The position numbers were made by a program, and so were the translations under genes. The notes beneath the pieces were generated by a model. The model did no database searches, had not been told where the DNA came from, and was given only the letters and a program-made list of their open reading frames with translations. From NCBI RefSeq assembly GCF_025836975.1, contig NZ_CP107548.1:1550001-1614000 (forward strand): 64,000 nucleotides of DNA, written 5' to 3'. Below, piece after piece: positions 8,056 through 17,661 of the stretch. Positions within the stretch are counted from its first letter, which is position 1. Each line of letters starts with the position of its first letter. This DNA comes from Pollutimonas sp. M17. Lineage in GTDB: Bacteria; Pseudomonadota; Gammaproteobacteria; Burkholderiales; Burkholderiaceae_B.

Positions 8056-8079
8056 GAAAAAACGAGAAAGCTTCTTTCT
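8056..8079 (-). terminator. Probable terminator after the second LysR gene
   Basis: Read on the minus strand, AGAAAG-AAG-CTTTCT (8079-8065) forms a 6-bp stem followed by CG and a run of T (8062-8057). It starts 9 bases after the LysR stop and would separate that gene from the MmgE/PrpD operon 70 bases further on. The stem is short, so readthrough is possible. Confidence 0.45.
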
Positions 8080-8087
8080 TGAATTGG

Positions 8088-8981
8088 CTACGTTGGTTTT
8101 TGCAGCATGCACTGGACCAGGGCGGTGGCGGCGGGATTCCTGCTTGTCTTGTCGTTGGTACACAGAAAGAACTGGCGCTGCGCCCAATCGTCCTTCAGGC
8201 GCAGCAGCTTCAGGTTCATTTGCTGCAGGTAGTTCTGCGCGATCCGTTCCGGAACGACCCCTATCCCCAGGCCTTCCCGTATCATCTGGCAGCGCGTCTC
8301 GAAGTTGGAGACCTGCAGCTTGACGTTCGGCGGCCTGGACAGCGCCGAACCCACATGCATCAGGAACTGGTCCAGCGAATGCCTGGGAAAATAACCCAGC
8401 AAATCGTACTCCAGGGCTTCTTCCAGGTAGAGTTCAGCGCGCGCCGCAAGTGCATGGTTGCTGGGCACGACCAGCCCCACGCGATCGGTCCGGTACAAAT
8501 GGGATATGACGCCGGTCGCCGGCTGCTCCGCATGATAGACGCCGATGTCGGCCAGATGTTCGGCCACGCAGCGGGGCGTGTCGTAGCTATGGCTTTCCAC
8601 CAGATCGATGCTGGTGTTCTTGTGCTGCTTCAGAAAGCGGGCAATGTCGTTGGGCAGGAATTGCAGTATGGACGAGGGGTTGGACATCAGCCGTATCTTG
8701 GCGCTTCCGTGGCTGTCGTAGTCGTTGACGGCTTCTTCCGTCAGCTTGATGTTGCGCACGATGGACTTGGCGTTCTGGTACAGCACGGTACCCACTGGCG
8801 TCGGTTCCACGCCCCGGCCATGGCGCTGCAGCAATGTCTTGCCCAGGTAGCTTTCCAGCTCGGCGATACGCCGGCTGATGGCCGACGTAACCAGGTTCTC
8901 GCGCAGGCTGGCTTTTGAAAGGCTTTTTTCTTCGACGGCGGCGATGAAGGCTTCCAGCGCGGCGATATCTAGTTTTTTCAT
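8088..8981 (-). CDS. LysR-family transcriptional regulator
   Basis: A 297-residue LysR-type regulator. The winged helix-turn-helix spans roughly residues 20-65 (SLSKASLRENLVTSAISRRI, then the wing ESYLGKTLLQRHGRGVEPTPVG), followed by an effector-binding domain with weak LysR consensus. It is on the same strand as, and just upstream of, the MmgE/PrpD operon and separated from it by a weak terminator, so it is a candidate controller of that operon. It also lies 77 bases after the MocR gene on the same strand, so co-transcription with MocR is possible. No operator could be assigned. Confidence 0.87.
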   Translation of the reverse strand: MKKLDIAALEAFIAAVEEKSLSKASLRENLVTSAISRRIAELESYLGKTLLQRHGRGVEPTPVGTVLYQNAKSIVRNIKLTEEAVNDYDSHGSAKIRLMSNPSSILQFLPNDIARFLKQHKNTSIDLVESHSYDTPRCVAEHLADIGVYHAEQPATGVISHLYRTDRVGLVVPSNHALAARAELYLEEALEYDLLGYFPRHSLDQFLMHVGSALSRPPNVKLQVSNFETRCQMIREGLGIGVVPERIAQNYLQQMNLKLLRLKDDWAQRQFFLCTNDKTSRNPAATALVQCMLQKPT

Positions 8982-9058
8982 GGGTGGATCAAGATCCTGT
9001 CTCTATTCTTGTAGTGATCGCGCAATCATACCGGCCGCGAGCGTAGCGGGTGGATCGG

Positions 9059-10519
9059 CTAGGCGTATCTTATCGCGGGCTTGGCGCTTGTCTTGTCAAA
9101 GCCTTCCATGGCAAGCAGTTCTCGCAAGGCGGAACCCATGCACTGGATGGCCCACTCGATGCGCGGGGTCAGCGCTATGGCATGGCTTAGACGCATGCAA
9201 TTCCGATACTTTCCCGCCGCCGAGAAAATGTTTCCATGCGCGATGACGATGCCGTGTTCTTTCAGCATGGGATCTAGCTTGTGCGTATCGATGGTTTCGG
9301 GCAGCTCTATCCACAAGGTGAATCCGCCCTGTGGCTGGCTGATCCGGGTTTCCTCGGGGAAGTGGCGCCGGACCCAGTCCGTCATGATGTCGCGATGGCG
9401 CTGGTATTGCCGACGCATCCTGCGCAGATGCGGCGCATAGTGTCCTTTGCGCAGGAATTCGGCGATGGCGATCTGCGGCAGCGGCGCCGTTGGACCCGAA
9501 CTGGTGTATTTCATGCGCAGCACTTTGTCGAAGTAGCGGCCGGGTGCGATCCAGCCCACCCGCAGGCCGGGCGCCAAGGTCTTGGAAAACGAGCTGCACA
9601 ACAGTACCCGGCCATCCTCGTCCAGAGCCTTGAGCGTGCGCGGCCGCGGCCATCCGTATGACAGGTCGCCGTAGATGTCGTCTTCTATGATGGGCACGTC
9701 GAACCGCTGCGCGAGCCGGATCAGGCCCAGCTTGCGGCTTTCGGGCATGGTGTAGCCTAGTGGATTGTTGGCGTTGGGGATGACCTGGATGGCCTTGACC
9801 GGCCAGCGTTCAAGTGCGAGTTCCAGCGCCTCGAGACTGATGCCCAGAATGGGATCCGAGGGGATTTCCACCACCTGTACCCCGGCTTCCTTGAGTATCT
9901 GCATCATGCCGTGGTAGCTGGGCGAAGCGATGGCCATGATTTCACCCGGCGCGCACAAGGCCCTGATTGCGCAGGACAGGGCTTCCTGGCATCCCGTGGT
10001 TACGATCAGTTCGTCGGGAGTGAACCGGCAGCCCGCGTCCACTGCCAAGCGGCATAGCTGTTCGCGCAAGGCGGGGACGCCCTGCATGTCGTTGTAGTGA
10101 AGACTGGCAATACCGGCATGGCGGCCTTCCCGGGCCAACGCCGCCAGCAGCGGCTTCAGGCTGGGGCTTTCCACATCGGGCATGCCCCGGCCCAATTGTA
10201 TGGTTTGCCCGTCGCGCTCCAGTTCCAGCAGATCCTGGACCTGCCCCCACTCCGAAATATCCATGGGCCGCAAGGATGGCTTGCCCATCTTGGGAAGTTC
10301 GGGAAGGCGCCGGCTTTGCGGCACATACCAGCCCGACCGCGGGCGAGCCTCGACCAGGCTCGAGGTTTCCAGCCATCGATAGGCTTGCTGCACCGTGGTC
10401 AGGCTGACACCGTGTTCCAGGCTGAGCGTTCGCACGGAGGGCAGACGGGTGCCGGCTGCGTACAGGCCTTGCTCTATCCGGCTGCCGAGGATTTCAGCCA
10501 GTTCCAGGTAGCGGCTCAT
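9059..10519 (-). CDS. MocR-type (GntR/aminotransferase-like) PLP-binding transcriptional regulator
   Basis: A 486-residue fusion of a GntR-type winged helix (residues about 1-75; TRLPSVRTLSLEHGVSLTTV) and a fold-type I aminotransferase domain. The PLP-binding lysine is evident in SSFSKTLAPGLRVGWIAPG, and other cofactor-site motifs are present (TTGCQEALSCAI; NANNPLGYTM; IIEDDIYGDLSYGWPRP). MocR regulators sense PLP or amino compounds rather than catalysing transamination. It is divergent from a DUF1127 gene, the same pairing as yjiR and yjiS in E. coli. The gap holds four CTGTAT-type half-sites, the likely autoregulatory operator. The effector and any target beyond DUF1127 are unknown. Confidence 0.93.
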   Translation of the reverse strand: MSRYLELAEILGSRIEQGLYAAGTRLPSVRTLSLEHGVSLTTVQQAYRWLETSSLVEARPRSGWYVPQSRRLPELPKMGKPSLRPMDISEWGQVQDLLELERDGQTIQLGRGMPDVESPSLKPLLAALAREGRHAGIASLHYNDMQGVPALREQLCRLAVDAGCRFTPDELIVTTGCQEALSCAIRALCAPGEIMAIASPSYHGMMQILKEAGVQVVEIPSDPILGISLEALELALERWPVKAIQVIPNANNPLGYTMPESRKLGLIRLAQRFDVPIIEDDIYGDLSYGWPRPRTLKALDEDGRVLLCSSFSKTLAPGLRVGWIAPGRYFDKVLRMKYTSSGPTAPLPQIAIAEFLRKGHYAPHLRRMRRQYQRHRDIMTDWVRRHFPEETRISQPQGGFTLWIELPETIDTHKLDPMLKEHGIVIAHGNIFSAAGKYRNCMRLSHAIALTPRIEWAIQCMGSALRELLAMEGFDKTSAKPAIRYA

Positions 10520-10574
10520 GTTCAGCTGTCCTTGCCGCGCGTGGCGGCTTCATGATTTTGACCACTGTACTGAC

Positions 10575-10680
10575 TAATCTGTATGGATAAAAGATACAGA
10601 TTACGGGAAATCACGGGATATTAAGCCCAATTCACCATACTGTATTTAAAAAAACATGAATTTCTGAATATTCAATACAG
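10575..10680. promoter_or_regulatory. Putative MocR operator region: four CTGTAT half-sites in two dyads
   Basis: Dyad 1: TAATCTGTAT (10575-10584) and ATACAGATTA (10594-10603), a perfect 10-bp inverted repeat with a 9-base spacer. Dyad 2: CTGTATT (10640-10646) and AATACAG (10674-10680) with a wider spacer. All four share the CTGTAT core. They lie between the divergent MocR and DUF1127 starts (56-161 bases from the MocR ATG). Paired half-sites suit dimeric MocR proteins; binding is inferred. Confidence 0.65.
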
Positions 10681-10799
10681 AAGGGATACCTGCCAAGATA
10701 TCTCTGCGAGCCCATGGGGGCCCTCATTGCCCAACGGCCCACCATGCTGCTGGCTTCGCCGTACCCGGCTCAAGCATGGCCAGCATGAGGCCGGTCATC

Positions 10800-11105
10800 A
10801 TGAACAGTCCTTTTTATGTGGTCACGGCCATGGCCTTGGAAATACTTATCCTGGAGAACAAGATGGGGCGTATGCTGCGCCGGATGGCGCAATGCTTGGC
10901 CTATTTGCATAGGTGCCGCTGGGAACGCCGCCAGTGCCTGCATGTGCTGGAATTGGAGGATTATCTGCTGGATGATATTGGACTGACGCGCTATCAGGTC
11001 GCCTGCAGGCTGCGGGAGGTACAGGGGCTTTTGCACGGCTTCCAGGACCTGAGCGGCGCCCGTGATGGACGGCGGCCTGATTGGTTCCATGGCGGCTTCT
11101 GGTAG
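10800..11105 (+). CDS. DUF1127 (YjiS-like) domain-containing small protein
   Basis: A 101-residue protein from the ATG at 10800; the frame could also begin at an ATG at 10776. The C-terminal half carries the DUF1127 signature: WERRQCLHVLELEDYLLDDIG followed by LTRYQVACRLRE. DUF1127 is a short Arg-rich domain, in several proteobacteria found in small proteins tied to stress, phosphate or RNA metabolism. The N-terminus (FYVVTAMALEILIL) is hydrophobic and could contact the membrane. It is divergent from MocR across the CTGTAT sites and ends 15 bases before the convergent tRNA terminator. No clear ribosome-binding site precedes 10800, so the start is uncertain. Confidence 0.75.
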   Translation: MNSPFYVVTAMALEILILENKMGRMLRRMAQCLAYLHRCRWERRQCLHVLELEDYLLDDIGLTRYQVACRLREVQGLLHGFQDLSGARDGRRPDWFHGGFW

Positions 11106-11119
11106 CGTCGCGCAAGGCT

Positions 11120-11152
11120 AAAAAAAAATCCCAACCGGAACCCGGTCGGGAT
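11120..11152 (-). terminator. Intrinsic terminator of tRNA-Ala
   Basis: On the minus strand, ATCCCGACCGG and CCGGTTGGGAT pair as an 11-bp stem with one G-T pair and a GTT loop, followed by eight T (complement of the A-run 11120-11128). It begins 9 bases after the tRNA 3' end and also lies 15 bases past the DUF1127 stop. Confidence 0.85.
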
Positions 11153-11160
11153 ATTTCTGA

Positions 11161-11236
11161 TGGTGGAGAAGAGGAGGATCGAACTCCCGACCTCTGCATT
11201 GCGAACGCAGCGCTCTCCCAGCTGAGCTACTCCCCC
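11161..11236 (-). tRNA. tRNA-Ala (anticodon CGC)
   Basis: The 76-nt cloverleaf folds fully: acceptor GGGGGAG with CTTCTCC, D arm GCTC/GAGC, anticodon stem CTGCG/TGCAG with loop TTCGCAA, T arm GGGAG/CTCCT with loop TTCGATC, and an encoded CCA. The anticodon CGC reads GCG. The acceptor stem holds G3-U70, the main identity element for alanyl-tRNA synthetase. A terminator follows at once, so it is transcribed as a single-gene unit. Confidence 0.96.
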
Positions 11237-11371
11237 AACACGAATTATTTTAACAAAACCGAAGGCCGAAGTGGGAAGCGGCGTGCATTTTTTATATGCA
11301 AGCCGTTCAAATAGGGAATTGCCAAGACGTTGCGCCCGGGGCAAAAGCCGGGCTGCGGTTGGCGTCAGGGA

Positions 11372-12756
<1,385 letters not shown>

Positions 12757-12764
12757 GGACGGCG

Positions 12765-12784
12765 GGGCGGCCTATAGGCCGCCC
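12765..12784 (+). terminator. Hairpin after argG
   Basis: GGGCGGCC (12765-12772) and GGCCGCCC (12777-12784) form a perfect 8-bp stem with a TATA loop, 8 bases past the argG stop. There is no T-run, so it may pause or stabilise the 3' end rather than terminate by itself. Confidence 0.4.
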
Positions 12785-12820
12785 GCTTGACTTTGCGCAA
12801 TGGTCGACCGCTAAGAAATC

Positions 12821-13579
12821 ATGGCCTCCAGAAATCCGGACTCCAACGTCAAGACGGCACTGCGAGTCATCGAAATCATCGAGATCTTCGCGCGCGAGGC
12901 CAAGCCGCTGGCCCTGTCCGAGATCGCGCGCCATCTGGACGCGCCGGTCTCCAGCTGCCTGGCTTTGCTGCGCACCTTGACGAGCCTGGGTTATCTCTAT
13001 GAGGCGGGGCGCAGGCAGGGCTATTACCCCACCGGACGCCTTCTGGCCATGGCCCAGCGCATTTCGCGGGCCGATCCGATACTGGAGCGGGTGCTGCCCA
13101 GCCTTGAAGAATTGCGGGACACCACCTCGGAAACGGTGGTGCTGGGCAAGCTGGACCTGAACAACCGCGTGGTGTACCTGGAGGTCCTGGCTTCGCCGCA
13201 TCCCATCAGTTATGTGGGGGTGGCCGGCTCCCAGCGCGACGTCCATGCCAATTCGCTGGGCAGGGCCTTGCTGTCGACCATGGATGCCGAGGAAAGGCTC
13301 AAGCTGCTGTCCGGTGGCCCCTTGCAGAAATATAACGAGCGCACACTGGTCACGCCCGACGCGGTCGAGGCCGACATCCAGGCTTCCCTGGACCGAGGAT
13401 GGTTTGCCAACCTTGGGGAAACCATGGAGGACGTCGGCGCTATCGCCTGGCCGGTAAGGGTGTCGGGCAACGCCTATGCCATCTCCATCGCCGGCCCCTT
13501 GTATCGCATCGAAGTCGACATCGAGGACAAGGCCAAGAAACTGCGCGCGGCCTGCCGCTTCATAGAACAAAGCCTATAA
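12821..13579 (+). CDS. IclR-family transcriptional regulator
   Basis: A 252-residue IclR protein: N-terminal winged helix (residues about 8-70; KTALRVIEIIEIFAREAKPL, LSEIARHLDAPVSSCLALLRTL) and a C-terminal effector domain (SETVVLGKLDLNNRVVYLEV; NSLGRALLSTM; DRGWFANLGE). IclR proteins usually control neighbouring degradation genes and sense small acids or aromatics. It converges on the four-gene minus-strand operon that ends 44 bases away (acyl-CoA dehydrogenase, CoA-transferase, Bug, cupin), which makes that operon the likely target. The only start with the usual N-terminus is the ATG at 12821. Confidence 0.93.
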   Translation: MASRNPDSNVKTALRVIEIIEIFAREAKPLALSEIARHLDAPVSSCLALLRTLTSLGYLYEAGRRQGYYPTGRLLAMAQRISRADPILERVLPSLEELRDTTSETVVLGKLDLNNRVVYLEVLASPHPISYVGVAGSQRDVHANSLGRALLSTMDAEERLKLLSGGPLQKYNERTLVTPDAVEADIQASLDRGWFANLGETMEDVGAIAWPVRVSGNAYAISIAGPLYRIEVDIEDKAKKLRAACRFIEQSL

Positions 13580-13623
13580 GGCGGCTAGCCTTCATCCGGA
13601 GTCGGCCCCGGGGCCAGGCCCGG

Positions 13624-14790
13624 TCAGTAGGATTTGGGCAGGCCCAGCACCTTTTCCGCGATGAAGCACATGATCAGCTGCGGACTGACGGGCGCGATGC
13701 GGGGAATGAAGCTTTCGCGCAGATAGCGTTCCACATGGTATTCCTTGGCATAGCCCATGCCGCCCAGCGTCAGCACGGCGGTCTGGCAGGCATTGAAAGC
13801 GGCTTCCCCGGCCAGGTATTTGGCGGTATTGGCGAACTCGCCGCAGGGCATGTCGCTGTCGTAGAGATAGGCGGCTTTCTTGACCATGAGATCGGCCGCT
13901 TCCAGCTGCATCCATGCCTGCGCCAGCGGATGCTGTATGCCCTGGTTCTGGCCGATGGCGCGGCCGAAGACAATACGCTCTTTGGCGTATTCGGCGGCGT
14001 GGGCCAGCGCGCAGCGGCCCAGCCCGACGGCCTCGGATGCGATCAGTATGCGTTCCGGATTCAAGCCGTGCAGGATGTATTCGAAGCCCTTGCCTTCCTC
14101 GCCGATGCGGTCTTCGACGGGAATGCGCAGGCCGTCGATGAACAGCATATTGGAATCGACCGACTTCCTGCCCATTTTTTCGATTTCCCGCACTTCCACT
14201 TTTGCGCGGTCCAGGTCGGTGTAGAACAGCGACAGGCCCTGGGTCGGCTTCTTCACCTCGGACAAGGGCGTGGTGCGTGCCAGAAGCAGCATCTTGTCGG
14301 CCACCTGGGCGGTCGATATCCATATTTTTCGGCCATGCACGATATAGCTGTCGCCCTCGCGCAGCGCGCGGGTGGAAAGCTTGGTCGTATCCAGGCCGGC
14401 ATCGGGCTCGGTGACCGCGAAGCAGGCTTTCTGTTCGCCTTTGATCAGGGGCGGCAGTGCGCGCGCCCGCTGTTCGGGCGTGCCGAAAACCACCACGGGA
14501 TTCAGTCCGAAGATGTTCATGTGGACAGCCGAAGCGCCCGAGAAGCCCGCGCCGGAGCGGGAAATGGCCTGCATCATCAGCGCGGCTTCCGACATGCCCA
14601 GGCCCGATCCGCCGTATTCCTCCGGCATGGCGATGCCCAGCCATCCCGCCTGCGCCAGATCGCGATGGAAATCATGGGGGTATTGCCCGTCGCGGTCGCG
14701 CTCCAGCCAGTAGTCGTCGGTGTAATGGCTGCACAGGCTTTCGACGCCTTCGAGCAGCGCCTTGTGTTCATCCGATAATACGAAGCTCAT
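13624..14790 (-). CDS. Acyl-CoA dehydrogenase family protein
   Basis: A 388-residue flavin dehydrogenase with all three domains: EEYGGSGLGMSEAA (near residue 57), FAVTEPDAGLDTTKL (124), HGRKIWIST (152), GRAIGQNQGIQHPLA and LTLGGMGYAKEYHVERYLRE near the C-terminus. The position normally holding the catalytic Glu reads IAPVSPQL, while Glu246 lies in a GLNPER motif, as in isovaleryl-CoA-type enzymes. Its start overlaps the CoA-transferase stop by 4 bases. As last gene of the cupin-Bug-CoA-transferase operon it probably oxidises the acyl-CoA made by the transferase. Confidence 0.9.
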   Translation of the reverse strand: MSFVLSDEHKALLEGVESLCSHYTDDYWLERDRDGQYPHDFHRDLAQAGWLGIAMPEEYGGSGLGMSEAALMMQAISRSGAGFSGASAVHMNIFGLNPVVVFGTPEQRARALPPLIKGEQKACFAVTEPDAGLDTTKLSTRALREGDSYIVHGRKIWISTAQVADKMLLLARTTPLSEVKKPTQGLSLFYTDLDRAKVEVREIEKMGRKSVDSNMLFIDGLRIPVEDRIGEEGKGFEYILHGLNPERILIASEAVGLGRCALAHAAEYAKERIVFGRAIGQNQGIQHPLAQAWMQLEAADLMVKKAAYLYDSDMPCGEFANTAKYLAGEAAFNACQTAVLTLGGMGYAKEYHVERYLRESFIPRIAPVSPQLIMCFIAEKVLGLPKSY

Positions 14791-16022
14791 GGTGTTTCCT
14801 CGTCCTGCTGTTTTGTCTGTATGCCGGTCTGCTTGAGGACGCTGTCGACGAGCTCCTGGCGCAGGCCTGCCTCGTGCAGGATTTCCTGAGTGTGTTCTCC
14901 CAGGCGCGGCGCATGGCGCCGTATACTCAAGGGGGTCTTGGAATAGCTCCCTACGGGCGCCGGGGTGCGCATGGCGCCTTCCGAGGGGTGCTGCAGTGGC
15001 TGCAGCATATCCACCTGCCGCAAATGCGGGTCGTCGATGAGATCGTCCACGCTGTAGAGCGGCGCCGCCGGTATGTCGGCCTTGCCCAAGGCCTGCAGCC
15101 AGTATTCGCTAGTGTTGTCCGCAAGAATGCCGGCCACCAGGCTATATGCTTCGTCGATGTGCCGGGCTCTTGCCGTGTGGGTGATGAAGCGCGGGTCGGC
15201 CTGCAAATCCGGCCGGCCTATCAGCTGGAAGAAGCGCGACCAATGCTTGTCGTTGTAGATCAGGACGCTGATGTAGCCATTGGCGGTGGCATAGGGCCGG
15301 CGATGATGGACGAGCAGGCGGGCGTAGCCGGTGGGCCCCGCCGGCGGCTCAAAGGTCTGGCCGCCCAGGTGGTCGCCCAGCACCAGTTGGGCCATGGCCT
15401 CGAACATGGGTATTTCGATAGCCTGGCCCTGGCCCGAAGCGCGCGCGCGCAGGACGCCCGCGAGCATGGCGATGGCCACGTGCATGCCGACGGCGCGGTC
15501 GGCGAGCGTCAGCGGCGCGTAGCGCGGGACATCTCCGGAGTTCAATTGATAGAGCGCGGGGATGCCGGTCATTCCCTGGATCAGGTCGTCGTAGGCGGGC
15601 TTGCCCGCATAGGGCCCGCGATTGCCGAAGCCATAAGCCCCCACGTAGACAATGCGGGGGTTGGCTTGGGCTACGGCGTCATAGTCCAGGCCAAGGCGGG
15701 CCATGGCCTGGGGGCGGGTGTTGTAGAGCAGGACGTCGGCGGTCCTGGCCAGCTCCAGACAGGCCTCCCGGCCGTCGGCCGTTTTCAGGTCTAGGGCGGC
15801 CGAACGCTTGTTGCGGTTCAAGTGCAGGTAGATGGCGCCCATGCCGGGATTGCGCATGGGCCCGACCGCGCGCATGTTGTCGCCCGAGGGTGATTCCACC
15901 TTGATGACGTCGGCGCCCAGATCGCCGAGAATCTGCGTGGCGTAGGGCCCCATCACCACCGAGCTCAGGTCGAGTATCCGGATGCCATCCAGGGGGCCGG
16001 TACATGCGCGCTTCTCCGTCAT
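14787..16022 (-). CDS. CaiB/BaiF family (class III) CoA-transferase
   Basis: Transfers CoA between carboxylic acids, activating an acid without ATP. The 411-residue product opens with the family signature LDGIRILDLSSVVMGPYATQILGDLGADVIKVE. The catalytic Asp is expected in AYDDLIQGMTGI, near residue 140. The frame extends to an ATG at 16061, but the ATG at 16022 overlaps the Bug stop as ATGA and gives the usual N-terminus, so it is preferred. Neighbours on both sides overlap by 4 bases, showing tight translational coupling. Substrate unknown; the Bug protein suggests an imported acid. Confidence 0.92.
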   Translation of the reverse strand: MTEKRACTGPLDGIRILDLSSVVMGPYATQILGDLGADVIKVESPSGDNMRAVGPMRNPGMGAIYLHLNRNKRSAALDLKTADGREACLELARTADVLLYNTRPQAMARLGLDYDAVAQANPRIVYVGAYGFGNRGPYAGKPAYDDLIQGMTGIPALYQLNSGDVPRYAPLTLADRAVGMHVAIAMLAGVLRARASGQGQAIEIPMFEAMAQLVLGDHLGGQTFEPPAGPTGYARLLVHHRRPYATANGYISVLIYNDKHWSRFFQLIGRPDLQADPRFITHTARARHIDEAYSLVAGILADNTSEYWLQALGKADIPAAPLYSVDDLIDDPHLRQVDMLQPLQHPSEGAMRTPAPVGSYSKTPLSIRRHAPRLGEHTQEILHEAGLRQELVDSVLKQTGIQTKQQDEETP

Positions 16023-17029
16023 TGCTGGGCGATTCCCGCTGCCTTGATCCATTTTCCCCAAAGGGCGTATTGGTCTTTGACGAAGGCGGCGAATTCCTCG
16101 GGCGTGCCGCTGAAGGCATCGAAGCCCAATTGTGCGAGACGAGCCTTGGTTGCAGGGGTGCTGACGATCTTGTTGATGGCGGTATTCAATATTTTGACCA
16201 CGTCGGGCGGCATGCCCGCGGGTCCGAAATAGCCGTTCCAGGAGTTGATGTCGAAGTCGGGCATGCCGGCTTCTTCCATGGACGGCAGGTCGGGCACCAG
16301 TTCGCTGCGCTTGGCCGTGGATACGGCCATGGCGTGCAGGCGGCCCGACTTCACGAAAGGCATGCCGGACGTGAAATCGGTGAACATGAAATCGACCTGC
16401 CCGCCGACCAGGTCGGTCAGGGCTTGCGGCGTGCCTTTGTAGGGCACGTGAAGCAGTTTCAGGCCGGCCTGTACGCCGAAGGTGGCGCCCGCGACGATGC
16501 CGGTGCTGTTGCCGGAAGCATAGGTGACCGTGTCGGGATTGCTCTTGGCGTATTTCATGAGCTCTTGCACGGTCTTATAGGGCCGGCTGGGATTGGTGAC
16601 CAGCAGGAAGGGCAGGTTGCCGCCGCGCGCGATGGGCGTGAAGTCCTTGATCGGATCGTAGCTGACGTTTTTCATCAGCCACGGAGCGGCCGAGTGGGAC
16701 GTGTTGGTGGTGACGAAAAGCGTGTAGCCGTCCGGCTTGGCCTTGGCGACATAGTTGGCCGCGATGGTGGCATTGGCCCCGGGCTTGTTTTCGACGATGA
16801 CGGGCTGGCCCAGCAGTGTGCTCAGTTCCTCGGCGAAGATCCGCCCCACGGCGTCGGTGCCCGACCCGGCCGGGAACGGCACGATCAGGCTGATGGGTTT
16901 TTCGGGGTAGGCCGCCATGGCCGTTGTGCTGAAAGCGGCCAGGCCCAGCAGTGCGCCGGCAATCAGCTTTTTGTGCGGGGCTGTGCCGGCCAGGGTGGAA
17001 AAACGCCCCTGTCTGTTGATTGTCTTCAT
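16019..17029 (-). CDS. Tripartite tricarboxylate transporter (TctC/Bug family) substrate-binding protein
   Basis: Periplasmic binding protein of 336 residues, starting at the ATG at 17029, which is preceded by AAAGGAGAC; the open frame runs further upstream without support. The signal peptide is long and basic with a hydrophobic core (LIAGALLGLAAFSTTAMA) and a likely cut before AYPEKPI. Family landmarks: ISLIVPFPAGSGTDAVGR, VIVENKPGANATIAANYVA and HVPYKGTPQALTDLVGGQVDF. No TctAB genes are near. It lies between the cupin and CoA-transferase genes and presumably delivers the acid that the CoA-transferase activates. Confidence 0.93.
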   Translation of the reverse strand: MKTINRQGRFSTLAGTAPHKKLIAGALLGLAAFSTTAMAAYPEKPISLIVPFPAGSGTDAVGRIFAEELSTLLGQPVIVENKPGANATIAANYVAKAKPDGYTLFVTTNTSHSAAPWLMKNVSYDPIKDFTPIARGGNLPFLLVTNPSRPYKTVQELMKYAKSNPDTVTYASGNSTGIVAGATFGVQAGLKLLHVPYKGTPQALTDLVGGQVDFMFTDFTSGMPFVKSGRLHAMAVSTAKRSELVPDLPSMEEAGMPDFDINSWNGYFGPAGMPPDVVKILNTAINKIVSTPATKARLAQLGFDAFSGTPEEFAAFVKDQYALWGKWIKAAGIAQQ

Positions 17030-17081
17030 GCTTGTCTCCTTTGGTCCGGTATCGATCCGGCCATGTTGTATTGAAGGTTGG

Positions 17082-17462
17082 TCAGCGTATGACCCGTGAT
17101 GGGTCTTCTTCGTAAGGCGGTGAATAGATGACCAGCAGCCGGGCGGGCTCATCGCTGGTGACGGTGAATACATGCCGCTTGTCGGGCGGGAAGTAGCAGC
17201 AGTCGCCGGCCTGCATTTCGCCGCGTTCGCCCTCCACCTCGACGACGGCCGAACCCGACAGCAGATAGCAGATCTGTTCGATGCCCGGATGGGCATGGGG
17301 GAGGGCGCCCTGGTTCTTTTCTATGGTGCCGAGCAGCACTTCCACGTGCCGGGCGCCCACCGTATCCCGGCTGATCAGCCGCCGGTTGACGGTGCCGCTA
17401 TGGTTGGCTGGGGAATAGCCCGCGACATCCGATTCACTGATGATCCAAGAAGGTTTTTGCAT
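17082..17462 (-). CDS. Cupin domain-containing protein
   Basis: A small single-domain cupin of 126 residues from the ATG at 17462, preceded by AGGAAA; the frame continues 8 codons further without support. Cupin motif 1 is visible as HAHPGIEQICYLLSGSAVVEVEGE and motif 2 as GDCCYFPPDKRHVF, giving His, His, Glu and His as likely metal ligands. It is the first gene of the operon under the promoter at 17490-17517. It could be an isomerase, decarboxylase or dioxygenase accessory in the pathway, or a sensor; sequence alone does not tell. Confidence 0.85.
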   Translation of the reverse strand: MQKPSWIISESDVAGYSPANHSGTVNRRLISRDTVGARHVEVLLGTIEKNQGALPHAHPGIEQICYLLSGSAVVEVEGERGEMQAGDCCYFPPDKRHVFTVTSDEPARLLVIYSPPYEEDPSRVIR

Positions 17463-17489
17463 TCGATAAATTTCCTGTGTGTGCAAATA

Positions 17490-17517
17490 ATTTTACATAC
17501 ATAAATAAATGGCGCAA
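17490..17517 (-). promoter_or_regulatory. Putative sigma-70 promoter of the cupin-Bug-CoA-transferase operon
   Basis: On the minus strand, -35 TTGCGC (17517-17512) and -10 TAAAAT (17495-17490) are 16 bases apart, placing the start of transcription about 20 bases before the cupin ATG. The surroundings are distinctly AT-rich. IclR binding here is expected, but no clear dyad was found. Confidence 0.42.
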
Positions 17518-17605
17518 GGCGGGACTTGCCCTAATACCGGCCGAAGGCCGGGGCGGGAGCAGGACAGCAAGGAGGCAAGCGGCTTTATGCAAGCCGGGAT
17601 GAAAA

Positions 17606-17638
17606 AAGCCGTTTCCTGCTTCAGGCAGGAAACGGCTT
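17606..17638 (-). terminator. Strong intrinsic terminator of argF
   Basis: AAGCCGTTTCCTGC and GCAGGAAACGGCTT form a perfect 14-bp stem with a 5-base loop. On the minus strand it is followed by T residues (complement of 17602-17607). It lies 24 bases past the argF stop. Confidence 0.88.
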
Positions 17639-17661
17639 CTGGATTGCTCGGCGGCGGCTGG

